A stretch of DNA of 64,000 nt from Lachnotalea sp. AF33-28. GTDB taxonomy: Bacteria > Bacillota > Clostridia > Lachnospirales > Lachnospiraceae. The notes under the pieces were generated by a model. The model worked only from the letters and a program-made list of their open reading frames with translations. It ran no database searches and was not told the DNA's origin. The translations under genes were made by a program, and so were the position numbers. The stretch lies in contig NZ_QUEE01000014.1 in assembly GCF_003477885.1 (NCBI RefSeq), forward strand, positions 62,001-126,000. Direction: 5' to 3'. This document shows positions 24,681 to 32,935 of the stretch, one piece after another (positions within the stretch are counted from its first letter, which is position 1; each line of letters begins with the position of its first letter).

Positions 24681-25723
24681 CACAGCAGACCTCCTATCAG
24701 TGAAGCGGCGACAAATACTACCGCCAGAATTGTGCCAAACCATGCGGCAGCTTTACCGCCGCTGACCGGAAGCTTTCCGATGATCTTGCCGGTCTGCCCA
24801 TTCAGCGTAAACTGATAGTTCCTGCCCTTGTAACGGTAGTTTAACATCCACACAGGCAGCAGCACGTATTCCTCTCCCTTTTCCTTGATTCCGATCCAAC
24901 GGTCCACCACATTAACAGTGGAATATCCTGCAATCGTGCCCCTGGCTTCCGAGAACGCATAATTTCTGGCCCTGGATCTGGCGCGTTCCTGAAGCTGCTC
25001 TGCCGTATAGCTGTATTTCTCTGAAAGATATCCGGACAGGTACGGCATCTCAAACTCCTTCAGTTCCTGATACTGATAGGGTTCCAGGGAATCCATCAGC
25101 CCGTCTTCCATCTTTTCCGATGCATCAGCCGGAATCTTTTCATATTGGCAGCTCACATCCCTGTAAACCTCATAATGATCCGTATAGGTATATTCCATAT
25201 CCCCTTTCCGGCTCACCCGTACTCTGGTGCAGTGCGCAGTCATCCGAACATCCGTATCGTAATCGTAAAGCCAGAACGGAACATACATTCCTGTAATCTT
25301 TTCTATTGTGTTTGTGGATGTGAAATCCCTCGGTGTAAGCATGCCGTTCTTTGTCCATTTACGGAATCTTGCCACCGCCTGTTCTCTGGTGATGCGGAAA
25401 GGAATGACCTGCGTGGGCTCCACAGCCCCTGTCAGCCGGTCCTCCAAAAGACCTGGACTCCCGCAGAAACTGCAGATAGTCGCCGATGTATGTTCATCGG
25501 TGAGAAGCTCGGCGCCGCAGTTTGGACAGTGATACTCTTTAAAATCCGCAGTTTTATATGTACGTTCCTCATGATCCTTTATAAACTCTTCCTGTACGCC
25601 GTTTGCTTGCTCCAGCTCCTCCACAGTCATGGTGTTGCCGCAGTGATCACAGGCCATTTTCCCCAGCTCCCCGTTATACTCCATGGAAGAACCGCATTTT
25701 GGGCATTTATAGGTTACCGCCAT
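24680..25723 (-). CDS. Zinc-ribbon membrane protein (TFIIB-type ribbon), 347 aa
   Basis: Two zinc ribbons are visible: CPKCGSS...CDHCGN (about residues 8-30) and CPNCGAE...CSFCGSP (about 66-90). A soluble domain of about 200 residues follows, with VIPFRITREQAVARFRKW and MYVPFWLYDYDTDV, and then a C-terminal transmembrane helix (about 325-345). It has no signal peptide and is probably a tail-anchored cytosolic protein. The next gene, a TPM protein, overlaps its stop, and the pair recurs in Firmicutes as far as I recall. A membrane-remodelling or quality-control role is a guess. The start has an AAGGAG site 3-4 nt before ATG. Confidence 0.85.
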   Translation of the reverse strand: MAVTYKCPKCGSSMEYNGELGKMACDHCGNTMTVEELEQANGVQEEFIKDHEERTYKTADFKEYHCPNCGAELLTDEHTSATICSFCGSPGLLEDRLTGAVEPTQVIPFRITREQAVARFRKWTKNGMLTPRDFTSTNTIEKITGMYVPFWLYDYDTDVRMTAHCTRVRVSRKGDMEYTYTDHYEVYRDVSCQYEKIPADASEKMEDGLMDSLEPYQYQELKEFEMPYLSGYLSEKYSYTAEQLQERARSRARNYAFSEARGTIAGYSTVNVVDRWIGIKEKGEEYVLLPVWMLNYRYKGRNYQFTLNGQTGKIIGKLPVSGGKAAAWFGTILAVVFVAASLIGGLL

Positions 25724-25788
25724 AGCTCCTTACACCTCCGTCTTCTGTATTTACATTTATGTTTCAAATGCTGTTTCTATTCTAGATT

Positions 25789-25922
25789 TATAATGTCTTT
25801 CGACATTATATCATGCCAGCCAGCTGACATGGCCCCTCCGGGGGGATGCGCATGATTTCCTTTGGAAACTGTCTGCTTCGCAGACGGAAATCAGCGCGGG
25901 TATAATGTCTTTCGACATTATA
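25789..25922. repeat. Family B multi-hairpin repeat, locus B2 (inverted relative to B1)
   Basis: TATAATGTC-TTTC-GACATTATA occurs at 25789-25810 and 25901-25922, again at 112-bp spacing. Between them, read on the minus strand, are GTCTGC/GCAGAC, a TTTCC/GGAAA hairpin that replaces ATTTTT/AAAAAT of B1, CCCC/GGGG, and CATGTCAG/CTGGCATG. Pairing is kept while sequence differs. It forms part of the 732-bp gene-free stretch 25724-26455. Confidence 0.85.
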
Positions 25923-25984
25923 CCATGCCAGCAGAATCCATGTCCAGAAAAACATATGAAGTCCGCAAACCCTACGGACAGCAG

Positions 25985-26051
25985 GTTACTGTACACGGCT
26001 ACCGATCAAGCAGCACATGGCGGGAGGTTTACGGTAACTGTGAAAATTAAC
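25985..26051. repeat. Family A element A3 without the central hairpin (67 bp)
   Basis: Ends GTTACTGTACACGGCTACCG and, inverted, GTTAATTTTCACAGTTACCG. Both conserved boxes are present (CGATCAAGCAGC, GCGGGAGGTTTACGG), but the 145-nt hairpin module of A1/A2 is replaced by five bases, ACATG, which accounts exactly for the 140-bp length difference. Confidence 0.85.
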
Positions 26052-26221
26052 ATAACTGCTTTTTTGATGTTCATATTTTGTTCAAAAACCATTCAAAAAC
26101 CTTTTACACAATTAACATGTTTTCTTCATTATTCCTGAATATAATAAAACCATAAGATGAAGCAAAGAAATACCAATTAAATAAAAAGCCAGCATACTAC
26201 TAAAAAATTTTTTCATAATAC

Positions 26222-26300
26222 GAGCTGATAACCAGTATCAGCTCTCCTCCCTTTTTCATAGTTATATATAAAAAGAACTGCTCGCCAAGGCAGTTCTTTT
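26222..26300 (+). terminator. Two hairpins in an AT-rich, gene-free stretch
   Basis: GAGCTGATA/TATCAGCTC (26222-26244) is followed by TCCTCCCTTTTT, and AAAAGAACTGC/GCAGTTCTTTT (26271-26300) by a GCCG sequence. Both look like terminators, yet no recognisable gene precedes them on the plus strand. Only a seven-codon ORF (MKQRNTN, from about 26157) lies upstream, so a short RNA may end here. The surrounding 26052-26455 is distinctly AT-rich, and I see no gene in it. Confidence 0.55.
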
Positions 26301-26355
26301 GCCGTTTAAAAACATATGTTTATACCCCGAACACAATATCATTTAATAATTTTAG

Positions 26356-26384
26356 TTAAGAACACAAAACAGTCATGCTATGAT
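26356..26384 (+). promoter_or_regulatory. Candidate promoter of the GNAT gene at 26456
   Basis: TTAAGA (26356-26361), a 17-nt spacer, and TATGAT (26379-26384) with an extended TGC just before it. About 65 bp upstream of the start codon. Confidence 0.5.
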
Positions 26385-26455
26385 ATTATGAAATAGTATG
26401 AACAAAAAAGGTAACAACCGCATGACTAACAATTTTCTATAAAAAAGGGGATTAA

Positions 26456-26983
26456 ATGATGTATTTGGAAACAGAACGGCTGATTGTCCGAAGTTTACAG
26501 CAGTCTGATGAACTGCCATTTATAGAGATGGCATCTGACGGAAGCTTAACAGAAATTTACGGAGACTGCGGTGAATGCCACAAATGGATGGGTAGGTTTA
26601 TAAGCGAAGCCATGGAGTTAGAGGCTCTCAATAATCCCCGAAATGAATATTTGGCTTTTGCCATAGAGGAAAAAGTCAGCCATGCCGTCGTCGGTTCCGT
26701 GGGAAGTTCATTTTATGAGGACTTTGATGAAGTGGGAGTTACCTATTTTATAGGGGCAAAATACAGAGGAAACGGCTATGCAGCCGAAGCATTGCTGTCT
26801 TTTGTTAACTATTTATGCACCACCTATGATATCGCAAAACTTGTTGCTACAGCGAACGTTCATAACATCGCGTCCTGCAAAACACTGGAACAGGCAGATT
26901 TTGTTCTGGTTGAAACTAAAATGTATCAGGATTTGTACGATGAATGCGAAGGAATGAGCAACATCTACATCAGAAAAAAATGA
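26456..26983 (+). CDS. RimJ/RimL-type GNAT acetyltransferase
   Basis: A 175-residue acetyltransferase starting MMYLETERLIVRSLQQSDEL, typical of the Acetyltransf_3/RimJ-L group. VGVTYFIGAKYRGNGYAAEA carries the acetyl-CoA loop (about residues 95-115), and NVHNIASCKTLEQADFV is motif B. The substrate is unknown. AAGGGG lies 7 nt before the first of two adjacent ATGs. Base composition is visibly more AT-rich than the neighbours, hinting at later acquisition. It has its own promoter and terminator, so it is a monocistronic insert between repeat-rich DNA and the cation exchanger. Confidence 0.87.
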   Translation: MMYLETERLIVRSLQQSDELPFIEMASDGSLTEIYGDCGECHKWMGRFISEAMELEALNNPRNEYLAFAIEEKVSHAVVGSVGSSFYEDFDEVGVTYFIGAKYRGNGYAAEALLSFVNYLCTTYDIAKLVATANVHNIASCKTLEQADFVLVETKMYQDLYDECEGMSNIYIRKK

Positions 26984-26991
26984 AAAAATAA

Positions 26992-27016
26992 CCCGTCCAT
27001 TGCGTAAATGGACGGG
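26992..27016 (+). terminator. Terminator of the RimJ/L-type gene
   Basis: CCCGTCCATT (26992-27001) and AATGGACGGG (27007-27016) form a perfect 10-bp stem, followed by CATTTTTC. Confidence 0.9.
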
Positions 27017-27042
27017 CATTTTTCATTATGATAGTAACAGAG

Positions 27043-27990
27043 TTATCTGATCGCTATATAGACCATATAGCCGGCATACAGGGCGAGCATCGCGCCGCCT
27101 TCCACGCGGTTCACCGTATACCTGGCCCTGCAGAAGAACAGCGTAATCACACTGGCCACCGCAAGGATCAGCATATCGTACATGGACTGCCCCAGCACCG
27201 GAATCGGCGTGATCGTAGCTGCAGCGCCGATAATCAGCAATATATTAAAGATATTGGAGCCTACCACATTTCCTATGGCCAGATCATTCTCCCCTTTGCG
27301 CGCCGCCACAACAGAAGTCACCAGTTCCGGCAGGGATGTGCCCATAGCTACAATCGTAAGCCCGATAAAGGTTTCACTAAGCCCGAATGCCTTTGCAATC
27401 AGGGTGGCATTGTCCACAACAAGCTGGCCGCCCGCGATTACAGCGATCACACCGCCGACCACATAGATAATGCTGCGCAGGGGCGACAGCGGTTTTTCCT
27501 CATCTTCCGATATCTGTCTGGGATTTTTCATGGCGCTGATGACCATGTACACCACATAGGCGATAAACAGCACCAGCAGGATCATCCCATCCAGCCGTCC
27601 GATGACGAAACCGGTATCGCGTTTTAGGAACATACCTCCCGCCAGAAGAAAGAGCACCAGCGTAAGTATGATGGAAAAAGGCATCTCCTTCTTTAATATC
27701 CCTTTATCCACCCGGATTGGAGCGATCACCGCGCAAATACCGATTACCACCAGCAGGTTGAACATATTGGAGCCGATGACATTACCTATGGCAATCTCAT
27801 TGCTTCCATGTATGCTTGCCGTAATGCTGACGGCCGCCTCCGGGGCGCTGGTGCCGAAGGCCACAATGGTCAGGCCGATCACAATGGTGGGCACCTTTAA
27901 CAATTTCGCTATGGAGGAGCTTCCCTCCACAAAAACGTCCGCTCCCTTTACCAGCAGAACAAATCCAATAAGCAGCAATAAATACATCAT
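27043..27990 (-). CDS. CaCA-superfamily cation exchanger (YrbG/CaxA type)
   Basis: A 315-residue membrane protein with about ten helices and the two inverted alpha repeats GLTIVAFGTSAPEAAVSI (about 38-55) and GLTIVAMGTSLPELVTSV (about 205-222), carrying the acidic ion-binding residues. Related proteins exchange Na+ or H+ for Ca2+. The ATG at 27990 is chosen for a GGGAGG site 9 nt upstream, dropping 23 residues of the longest frame. The upstream leader is a yybP-ykoY manganese riboswitch, so here the physiological cargo is probably Mn2+, with export relieving excess. Monocistronic. Confidence 0.93.
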   Translation of the reverse strand: MMYLLLLIGFVLLVKGADVFVEGSSSIAKLLKVPTIVIGLTIVAFGTSAPEAAVSITASIHGSNEIAIGNVIGSNMFNLLVVIGICAVIAPIRVDKGILKKEMPFSIILTLVLFLLAGGMFLKRDTGFVIGRLDGMILLVLFIAYVVYMVISAMKNPRQISEDEEKPLSPLRSIIYVVGGVIAVIAGGQLVVDNATLIAKAFGLSETFIGLTIVAMGTSLPELVTSVVAARKGENDLAIGNVVGSNIFNILLIIGAAATITPIPVLGQSMYDMLILAVASVITLFFCRARYTVNRVEGGAMLALYAGYMVYIAIR

Positions 27991-28026
27991 AACTGTCATC
28001 CTCCCTGATTTATGTATATTCGGGCA

Positions 28027-28175
28027 ATAAAAAAAGACTTTATTGCACCAAAAATGCAATAAAAGTCTCGCTTCAGGTGCCTGATATGTAACGGCTCTTG
28101 ATATCGCCCGGATTTTTCAATCGTGATGACGAACGATAAGGCATCCAGAGGATGCAAGCTACTCCCTTTTATATA
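28027..28175 (-). promoter_or_regulatory. yybP-ykoY (manganese) riboswitch with terminator
   Basis: On the minus strand the leader has the conserved GGGAGTAGC (complement of 28158-28166), a GTCATCAC-type internal segment, and the 3' AGCGAGAC. The outer P1 stem pairs ATAAAAG with CTTTTAT. A terminator follows: AGACTTTTATTGCA (complement 28055-28068) pairs with TGCAATAAAGTCT (complement 28035-28047), then a T-run. P1 and the terminator use the same strand, so Mn2+ binding should favour read-through into the exchanger gene. This is the known logic of the class. Confidence 0.85.
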
Positions 28176-28186
28176 CCGATTTGATT

Positions 28187-28216
28187 AGTATAAACCGTAA
28201 AATCAACTCTTGTCAA
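28187..28216 (-). promoter_or_regulatory. Promoter of the Mn riboswitch/exchanger unit
   Basis: TTGACA (28216-28211), 18 nt, TATACT (28192-28187) on the minus strand, just before the aptamer. Confidence 0.75.
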
Positions 28217-28247
28217 GGGGATTATTTTCTTACACATAAAAGAACGT

Positions 28248-28290
28248 GTTAGTATTCACGGCTGCTTTATCGGCAGCCGTGAATACTAAC
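28248..28290. repeat. Family A minimal element A4 (43 bp)
   Basis: A perfect inverted repeat with 18-bp arms (GTTAGTATTCACGGCTGC / GCAGCCGTGAATACTAAC) and loop TTTATCG. Its right 30 bases (GCTGCTTTATCGGCAGCCGTG...) match the right end of A1 nearly base for base, so it looks like an internally deleted family A element rather than an ordinary terminator. Confidence 0.8.
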
Positions 28291-28294
28291 AAAA

Positions 28295-28314
28295 GGGGCT
28301 GTTGTGGCAGCCCC
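28295..28314 (-). terminator. Terminator of trmL
   Basis: GGGGCTG (28295-28301) / CAGCCCC (28308-28314); on the minus strand it is followed by TTTTG. It abuts element A4. Confidence 0.7.
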
Positions 28315-28344
28315 AATCAAAAACAGTTATATACAAAATCCGCT

Positions 28345-28833
28345 CTACCAGTGCAGCCTGTGCAGTTCCCCCTGCATCTGCATCCCGGCGAACTGATTCT
28401 GCCGCAGCGCTTCATAAAGCACAATGGCGACGGAGTTAGAAAGGTTCAGGGAACGGATTTCGCTGTTCATCGGAATTCTCACTGAAGTATCCGGATGCTT
28501 AAGCAGGATTTCTTCCGGAATGCCGGCGCTCTCTTTGCCGAACATCAGATAGCAGTCCGGTTCATAGGCTACCTCCGTATATACCTTATGGGCCTTGGTG
28601 GTGGCCATATAGATTTTTGCACCCGGGTTACGCTCCAGAAAATCCGCGTAATTGTCATAGACAGTGACGTCTAAATCCTGCCAGTAATCCAGCCCCGCCC
28701 TCTTTATGGCCTTCTCATTCAGCCGGAATCCCAGAGGTTCAATCAGATGGAGCCTGGTACCCGTAGCGACACAGGTGCGTCCGATATTGCCGGTATTGGC
28801 CGGCATCTCCGGTTCCAGCAGCACTACGTTCAT
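28345..28833 (-). CDS. trmL: tRNA (cytidine/uridine-34-2'-O)-methyltransferase
   Basis: A 162-residue SPOUT-class methyltransferase. Motifs are EPEMPANTGNIGRTC near the N-terminus, YLMFGKESAGIPEE, and the knot helix IPMNSEIRSLNLSNSVAIVL. It methylates the ribose at the wobble base of two tRNA-Leu in characterised homologues, using SAM as donor. It acts in the cytosol as a dimer. The start overlaps the stop of the upstream aminotransferase (ATGA), so they are translationally coupled. It ends in HRLHW. A terminator and element A4 follow. Confidence 0.95.
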   Translation of the reverse strand: MNVVLLEPEMPANTGNIGRTCVATGTRLHLIEPLGFRLNEKAIKRAGLDYWQDLDVTVYDNYADFLERNPGAKIYMATTKAHKVYTEVAYEPDCYLMFGKESAGIPEEILLKHPDTSVRIPMNSEIRSLNLSNSVAIVLYEALRQNQFAGMQMQGELHRLHW

Positions 28834-30008
28834 GAATTGGCGCCTCCTTTATCCAAACGCTGTATGAAATGCTCCACACGGTCCAGCGCTTTCTTCAGGC
28901 TTTCCAGTGAGTAGGCATAGGAAATTCTAAGGAACCCTTCCCCGCAGTCACCGAATGCGGTTCCCGGCACCACAGCCACCTTTTCTTCCTGCAACAGCGT
29001 GGTCGCGAAATCATCTGAGCTCATTCCGAATTTTTGTATGCTGGGAAAGACGTAAAAGGCACCATAGGGTTCAAAGCAGGTCAGCCCCATTTCCCGCAGG
29101 CGATGCACCAGAAAACGGCGCCGCTGGTTGTAGGATTCACGCATCACGGCCACATCGGCGTCGCCATTTCTTAAGGCCTCCACCGCAGCATACTGGCTGG
29201 TCGTCGGAGCACACATGATGGCAAACTGATGGATCTTCACCATCTGGCTGATGATTTCGGCTGGACCGCAGGCATAGCCGAGACGCCAGCCCGTCATGGC
29301 GTAGGATTTGGAAAAGCCGTTGATCAATATGGTCCTCTCCCGCATCCCTGGCAGGGATGCTATCGTAACATGGCCGCCGTTATAACTCAATTCGGAATAG
29401 ATCTCATCGGAGAGCACAAATATATCATGCTCAATGATCACGGAAGCGATTTCCTCCAGATCCTTTTTCTCCATTATCGCGCCGGTGGGATTATTGGGAT
29501 AGGGCAGGATCAGCAGCTTGGTCTTCGGTGTAATCGCCGCTAAAAGCTGTTCTTTGGTCAGGCGGAATTCGTTTTCCTCCTTAAGCTCCACAATCACCGG
29601 CACCCCGTCCGCCAAGATCGCGCAGGGTTCATAGGAAACATAGCTTGGCTGTGGTATAATCACTTCCTCGCCGGGATTGAGCATGGCGCGCATGGCGATA
29701 TCGATGGCCTCACTGCCGCCTACCGTAACGATCACTTCATCCTGATAGCGGTACGGCACGCGAAAACGCCTGTCTATGTAACTGCAGATTTCCTGCTTTA
29801 ACTCCTTTAATCCAGAATTTGAGGTATAGAAAGTACGTCCCCGTTCCAGAGAATAGATTCCCTCCTCCCGGATATGCCACGGAGTTTCAAAATCCGGTTC
29901 CCCCACACCCAGGGAAATCGCGTCAGGCATTTCGCTGACAATATCGAAAAATTTGCGGATTCCGGATGGTTTTATCGCAACCGCTTTGTCTGCTAATGGA
30001 TTTCTCAC
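28830..30008 (-). CDS. Class I/II PLP aminotransferase (aromatic/aspartate type)
   Basis: A 392-residue fold type I aminotransferase. It has SLGVGEPDFETP and YTSNSGLKELK, the NNPTGA motif, the PLP-lysine loop NGFSKSYAMTGWRLGYA (about residues 230-245), and the C-terminal RISYA motif with the substrate carboxylate Arg. It resembles the PatA/AraT-like group next to Lrp regulators in Firmicutes. The amino acid substrate is unknown. Four-base overlaps with Lrp upstream and trmL downstream mark a tight operon, so the Lrp protein probably regulates this gene in response to an amino acid. Confidence 0.92.
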   Translation of the reverse strand: MRNPLADKAVAIKPSGIRKFFDIVSEMPDAISLGVGEPDFETPWHIREEGIYSLERGRTFYTSNSGLKELKQEICSYIDRRFRVPYRYQDEVIVTVGGSEAIDIAMRAMLNPGEEVIIPQPSYVSYEPCAILADGVPVIVELKEENEFRLTKEQLLAAITPKTKLLILPYPNNPTGAIMEKKDLEEIASVIIEHDIFVLSDEIYSELSYNGGHVTIASLPGMRERTILINGFSKSYAMTGWRLGYACGPAEIISQMVKIHQFAIMCAPTTSQYAAVEALRNGDADVAVMRESYNQRRRFLVHRLREMGLTCFEPYGAFYVFPSIQKFGMSSDDFATTLLQEEKVAVVPGTAFGDCGEGFLRISYAYSLESLKKALDRVEHFIQRLDKGGANS

Positions 30009-30487
30009 GGTGTCACCAACATCCTTTCATCCTGAATTTTCTGCGACAGCACGGTCCCGTGATCTTTATATTTTTTTAGCACAAAATGGGTGGCGGTGCT
30101 TAATACCGAGTCCATGGGAGACAGCTTATCAGAAACAAACTGCGCTACGGCACGCATGGTCTTTTCCTCCAGCATCACCATGAAATCATAGGCGCCGGAC
30201 ATCAGGTAAACCGCCTGAACCTCGCTGTACTGGTAGATGCGCTCGGCAATCTTATCAAATCCCATGCCTCGCTGAGGCGTAACTCTGACTTCGATTAAGG
30301 CCACCACCTTTTCATCGCTTGTATTATCCCAGTTAATCAAAGTATGATAACCGCAGATTATATTTTCTTTCTCCATATCCGCGATCTCATTAGCAACCGC
30401 TGCTTCGCTCTCGCCCAGCAGCACGGCCAGATCATGGAGATCAATCCTGCTGTTCTTCTCAATAACCGCTAATATTTTCTCTCTCAT
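30005..30487 (-). CDS. Lrp/AsnC-family transcriptional regulator
   Basis: A 160-residue regulator with an N-terminal HTH (IDLHDLAVLLGESEAAVANEI, split here as residues about 15-35) and a C-terminal RAM ligand domain (about 65-140) with VVALIEVRVTP and VQAVYLMSGAYDFMVMLE. These proteins form octamers and sense amino acids. No strong ribosome binding site precedes the ATG at 30487. It is the first gene of the Lrp-aminotransferase-trmL operon. HTH and RAM are both complete. Confidence 0.92.
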   Translation of the reverse strand: MREKILAVIEKNSRIDLHDLAVLLGESEAAVANEIADMEKENIICGYHTLINWDNTSDEKVVALIEVRVTPQRGMGFDKIAERIYQYSEVQAVYLMSGAYDFMVMLEEKTMRAVAQFVSDKLSPMDSVLSTATHFVLKKYKDHGTVLSQKIQDERMLVTP

Positions 30488-30528
30488 AATTTATACCATA
30501 ACCCTTTCTTCATTGTTCATGAGGTTAC

Positions 30529-31224
30529 TCATCGCCCGCTTATCTCCGGCCAGCCGGGTATGCGGACAATTTTACACAGTTCGTCAGGCTGCGGTCTTGT
30601 AAGGTACCGGCGCCCTTCCTTCCCAATAATTACGCGGTCACGGCCTTTTGTAATCTTCCCGATCACAGCGGCAGCACACCCTTCCTCCTTTAGAAGCCGC
30701 ACCGCATCGCTGCCGTTATCTACGGCAAGCAGGCTGCAGCCGCCGCAAAGGAGCTGGTAAGGATTTAATTCAAACACCTCGCAGAACTCAATGGTCTGCT
30801 GCTTTATGGGAATCTCCTTAAGCTGGACCTCAAGGCCGGTGTTAAGAGCTTCCCCGAATATCCAGAGAGCCGCAAATAAACCGCCTCTTGACACGGCTAG
30901 CATGGCTGTTTCACCATGCCGACCGGCGACTGCGGCCTCCGGAGCCAGTTTCAGATACTTTAGCAGTTCTCCGGCTTCCTCCACAAAGCTCTCTGCGAGA
31001 GAGCTGCAGAGCTTTTCTTTATAAAGCCCGGCAAGCAGCACTGTTCCGCCCAGTCCGACCGGATTCGTGAGCACGATGTCCTGGCCGGGCACCGCCTTTC
31101 GGACAACAAAAACTTCTCCCGCTTTTTCCATCAAGCCGGAGAAGTCAAATTCTGTATTCAGGCCTGGAAGGGAGATCTCCCCTCCAGGCAGGATATTTTC
31201 TATTCTATTCAAACCATTTTCCAT
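30529..31224 (-). CDS. AIR-synthase-related protein (PurM/HypE C-terminal-like), 231 aa
   Basis: The protein has segments typical of the C-terminal half of PurM/HypE/ThiL: VLTNPVGLGGTVLLAGL at the front, then AMLAVSRGGLFAALW (the SxGG helix) and ELNPYQLLCGGCSLLAV (the xNPYxLxSxG-like motif). The N-terminal ATP-binding half of the full enzymes is missing. Such short forms are annotated as AIR-synthase-related in Clostridia; the function is unknown. GGAGG lies before the start. It lies 41 bp upstream of Lrp on the same strand and may be the first gene of that operon. Confidence 0.75.
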   Translation of the reverse strand: MENGLNRIENILPGGEISLPGLNTEFDFSGLMEKAGEVFVVRKAVPGQDIVLTNPVGLGGTVLLAGLYKEKLCSSLAESFVEEAGELLKYLKLAPEAAVAGRHGETAMLAVSRGGLFAALWIFGEALNTGLEVQLKEIPIKQQTIEFCEVFELNPYQLLCGGCSLLAVDNGSDAVRLLKEEGCAAAVIGKITKGRDRVIIGKEGRRYLTRPQPDELCKIVRIPGWPEISGR

Positions 31225-31270
31225 ATGGTGTCCTCCATATTGCCAGCATAGGAACCTTAGAGCGGGGACA

Positions 31271-32752
31271 TCAGGGATGATCCACGGGCTGCTGTTCGGC
31301 CGGAGGCTGTTCTACCGGAGGCTGTTCGGCCGGCGGCTGATCAGTAGGCTGCCCGTCCGCAGGCAATGCAGCACCTGTGCCCACATGATATTCCGGAGGT
31401 GCCATCTTATATTTATCCGTATGCAACACTGTACGTTCGATTTCTTTTCCATCCACCGTTACAACTTTAGTCAGGGTAGCAGTTACCTTTGGATAGGAAC
31501 CCTGTGTTTTTTCCTGCGTCCCGGCAGGCAGATTCGGATCTTCCACATATTGTGTCATATCCTCGGTAGGCCAAATTTCCTCCAGAGTTGTAGATATATA
31601 CTCAACCTTACGATTAGAGGCTCTTGTTTCTTTTCCGTATATAGTGAACGTGCATTTGCCCTTCCGCGCAGACGCTTCAATATAGATCGGATAGTCAAAA
31701 TCATTGCGAAGCTTCAGATCCTGCTGTGGGTTACGGTAATCCGCCCCTGCATATATGGTTGCATCAAACGCATAGGGCACATAGCTCACCGTCTTGCTGT
31801 GATTGCGCCGCTCCGTGACAGTTACCTCTGCATACAACGCGGCATCATAAAGTGTTGTAGCTGTCTGGCAAATACCCGCTCCGATCATTTCCTCCGTTCG
31901 GGTTCCGATATAACCTTCTGCCGTAGAATAGCCGCCCTCAATGCTTCTCTCCCCCATAAGCGTCGATGCTGACATCTCCTCGCCAGGATAAAGCAGCACG
32001 CCATTCAACCGTGTCGTGGACAGTTCCAGGCTCTTTGTCCTTCCCACATTGCCGGAATTATAATCTGTGGTGGCTGTTCCCAGCACATCCTGCACCGCAT
32101 AGAGCTCATCAGAGCTATGCGTGGGCTGTGTGATCTCGGCGGTGGCTTCCAGCTCGATATTGTAGCCCTGCCACTTTTCAAGAATGGCTGACTTAATTGA
32201 GTTCTCCGTCTCGGTCTCGTTTACGGCTATGCCGGTAACGCTCTCGGTCACGATAAACTTGCCGTCTTCTCTTTTAAGGGACGGCTCCTTCGGATCTATG
32301 TTAAAACTGCTGATCTCATTCTGCACAAATGATGTTACTGCGGCATCATCGATCGCAAACTCCAAATCGTATCTGCTGCCATGGCTCTGAAGCTGCTGCA
32401 GGTCCTTATACCGGTCTATCACCGTTCCCTGCTTGCCAATCCAGGCCGCTTCCTCCGTTATACCGGTATTGGTCCAGGAAAGCCCAAGCGCGCCGATAGT
32501 GGTATCCACTGAATTATCGTTTACATGCACGGTAATCGTGCGTTCCTTAAGCTGATCCACATAGCTTTCCACCGCAGCCTGCGCTTCCCCTGCAGTCATG
32601 CCGCTCACATCGATCTCTTCAATAAAAACACCGTCTGTTATCCTTGGGTCATCCAAATCCCCGCTGCCGGCTGCCTTCACCGTGCTGCCGGATCCAATCC
32701 ATAAAAGCCCTGCAGCAAGGAACAGGGCTGCAAGAATATTTTTTATTTTCAT
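31271..32752 (-). CDS. VanW-family exported protein with Pro/Gln-rich tail
   Basis: A 493-residue secreted or membrane-anchored protein. The ATG at 32752 is chosen for an AAGGAG site and because it begins a signal peptide (about residues 1-27). Two peptidoglycan-binding-type repeats (about 35-230) precede the VanW domain (about 255-400), with STLMGERSIEGGYSTAEGYIG and GAGICQTATTLYDAALYA. A G5-like stretch and a low-complexity tail with repeated QPPAEQPPVEQ units follow, the latter encoded by an 18-bp imperfect tandem repeat near 31280-31340. VanW is linked to glycopeptide-resistance clusters, but no vanA/B/H/X genes are here, so a general wall role is likelier. Confidence 0.9.
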   Translation of the reverse strand: MKIKNILAALFLAAGLLWIGSGSTVKAAGSGDLDDPRITDGVFIEEIDVSGMTAGEAQAAVESYVDQLKERTITVHVNDNSVDTTIGALGLSWTNTGITEEAAWIGKQGTVIDRYKDLQQLQSHGSRYDLEFAIDDAAVTSFVQNEISSFNIDPKEPSLKREDGKFIVTESVTGIAVNETETENSIKSAILEKWQGYNIELEATAEITQPTHSSDELYAVQDVLGTATTDYNSGNVGRTKSLELSTTRLNGVLLYPGEEMSASTLMGERSIEGGYSTAEGYIGTRTEEMIGAGICQTATTLYDAALYAEVTVTERRNHSKTVSYVPYAFDATIYAGADYRNPQQDLKLRNDFDYPIYIEASARKGKCTFTIYGKETRASNRKVEYISTTLEEIWPTEDMTQYVEDPNLPAGTQEKTQGSYPKVTATLTKVVTVDGKEIERTVLHTDKYKMAPPEYHVGTGAALPADGQPTDQPPAEQPPVEQPPAEQQPVDHP

Positions 32753-32831
32753 CCTGTCTCTCCTTAATACTAACATCTGACTACCAGTAACTCTCCCTTT
32801 ATCTGCCAATGTACTTCTGCGGCCACACAGG

Positions 32832-32892
32832 GGTAATCCGCTGCCTGCGCGGCAGGTTATTACCATTTTAGCATAACACTTCTCTTTTTCAA
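32832..32892 (-). promoter_or_regulatory. vanW-gene promoter and leader hairpin
   Basis: TTGAAA (32892-32887), 16 nt, TAAAAT (32870-32865) on the minus strand; a hairpin (GGTAAT...CTGCC / GGCAG...ATTACC, 32832-32864) lies at the expected transcript 5' end, where it could protect the mRNA. No known riboswitch class was recognised. Confidence 0.5.
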
Positions 32893-32935
32893 TAGAAAAC
32901 CAAAAATGTAACACTATTGCAACAAATTGTAAATA

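Noticed and set aside
26157..26180. Seven-codon ORF (MKQRNTN) as a signalling peptide gene
   Set aside because: Too short, no signal sequence and no good ribosome binding site; only the nearby terminator hairpins are notable.
31067..31972. A 301-codon plus-strand frame opposite the AIR-synthase-like and VanW genes
   Set aside because: It is antisense to two genes with clear families and ribosome binding sites; its sequence is Arg/His/Cys-rich and has no motif, as expected of a shadow frame.
31271..32752. VanW gene as part of a vancomycin-resistance cluster
   Set aside because: No vanH, ligase, vanX or vanR/S gene is present, and the family is widespread without resistance.
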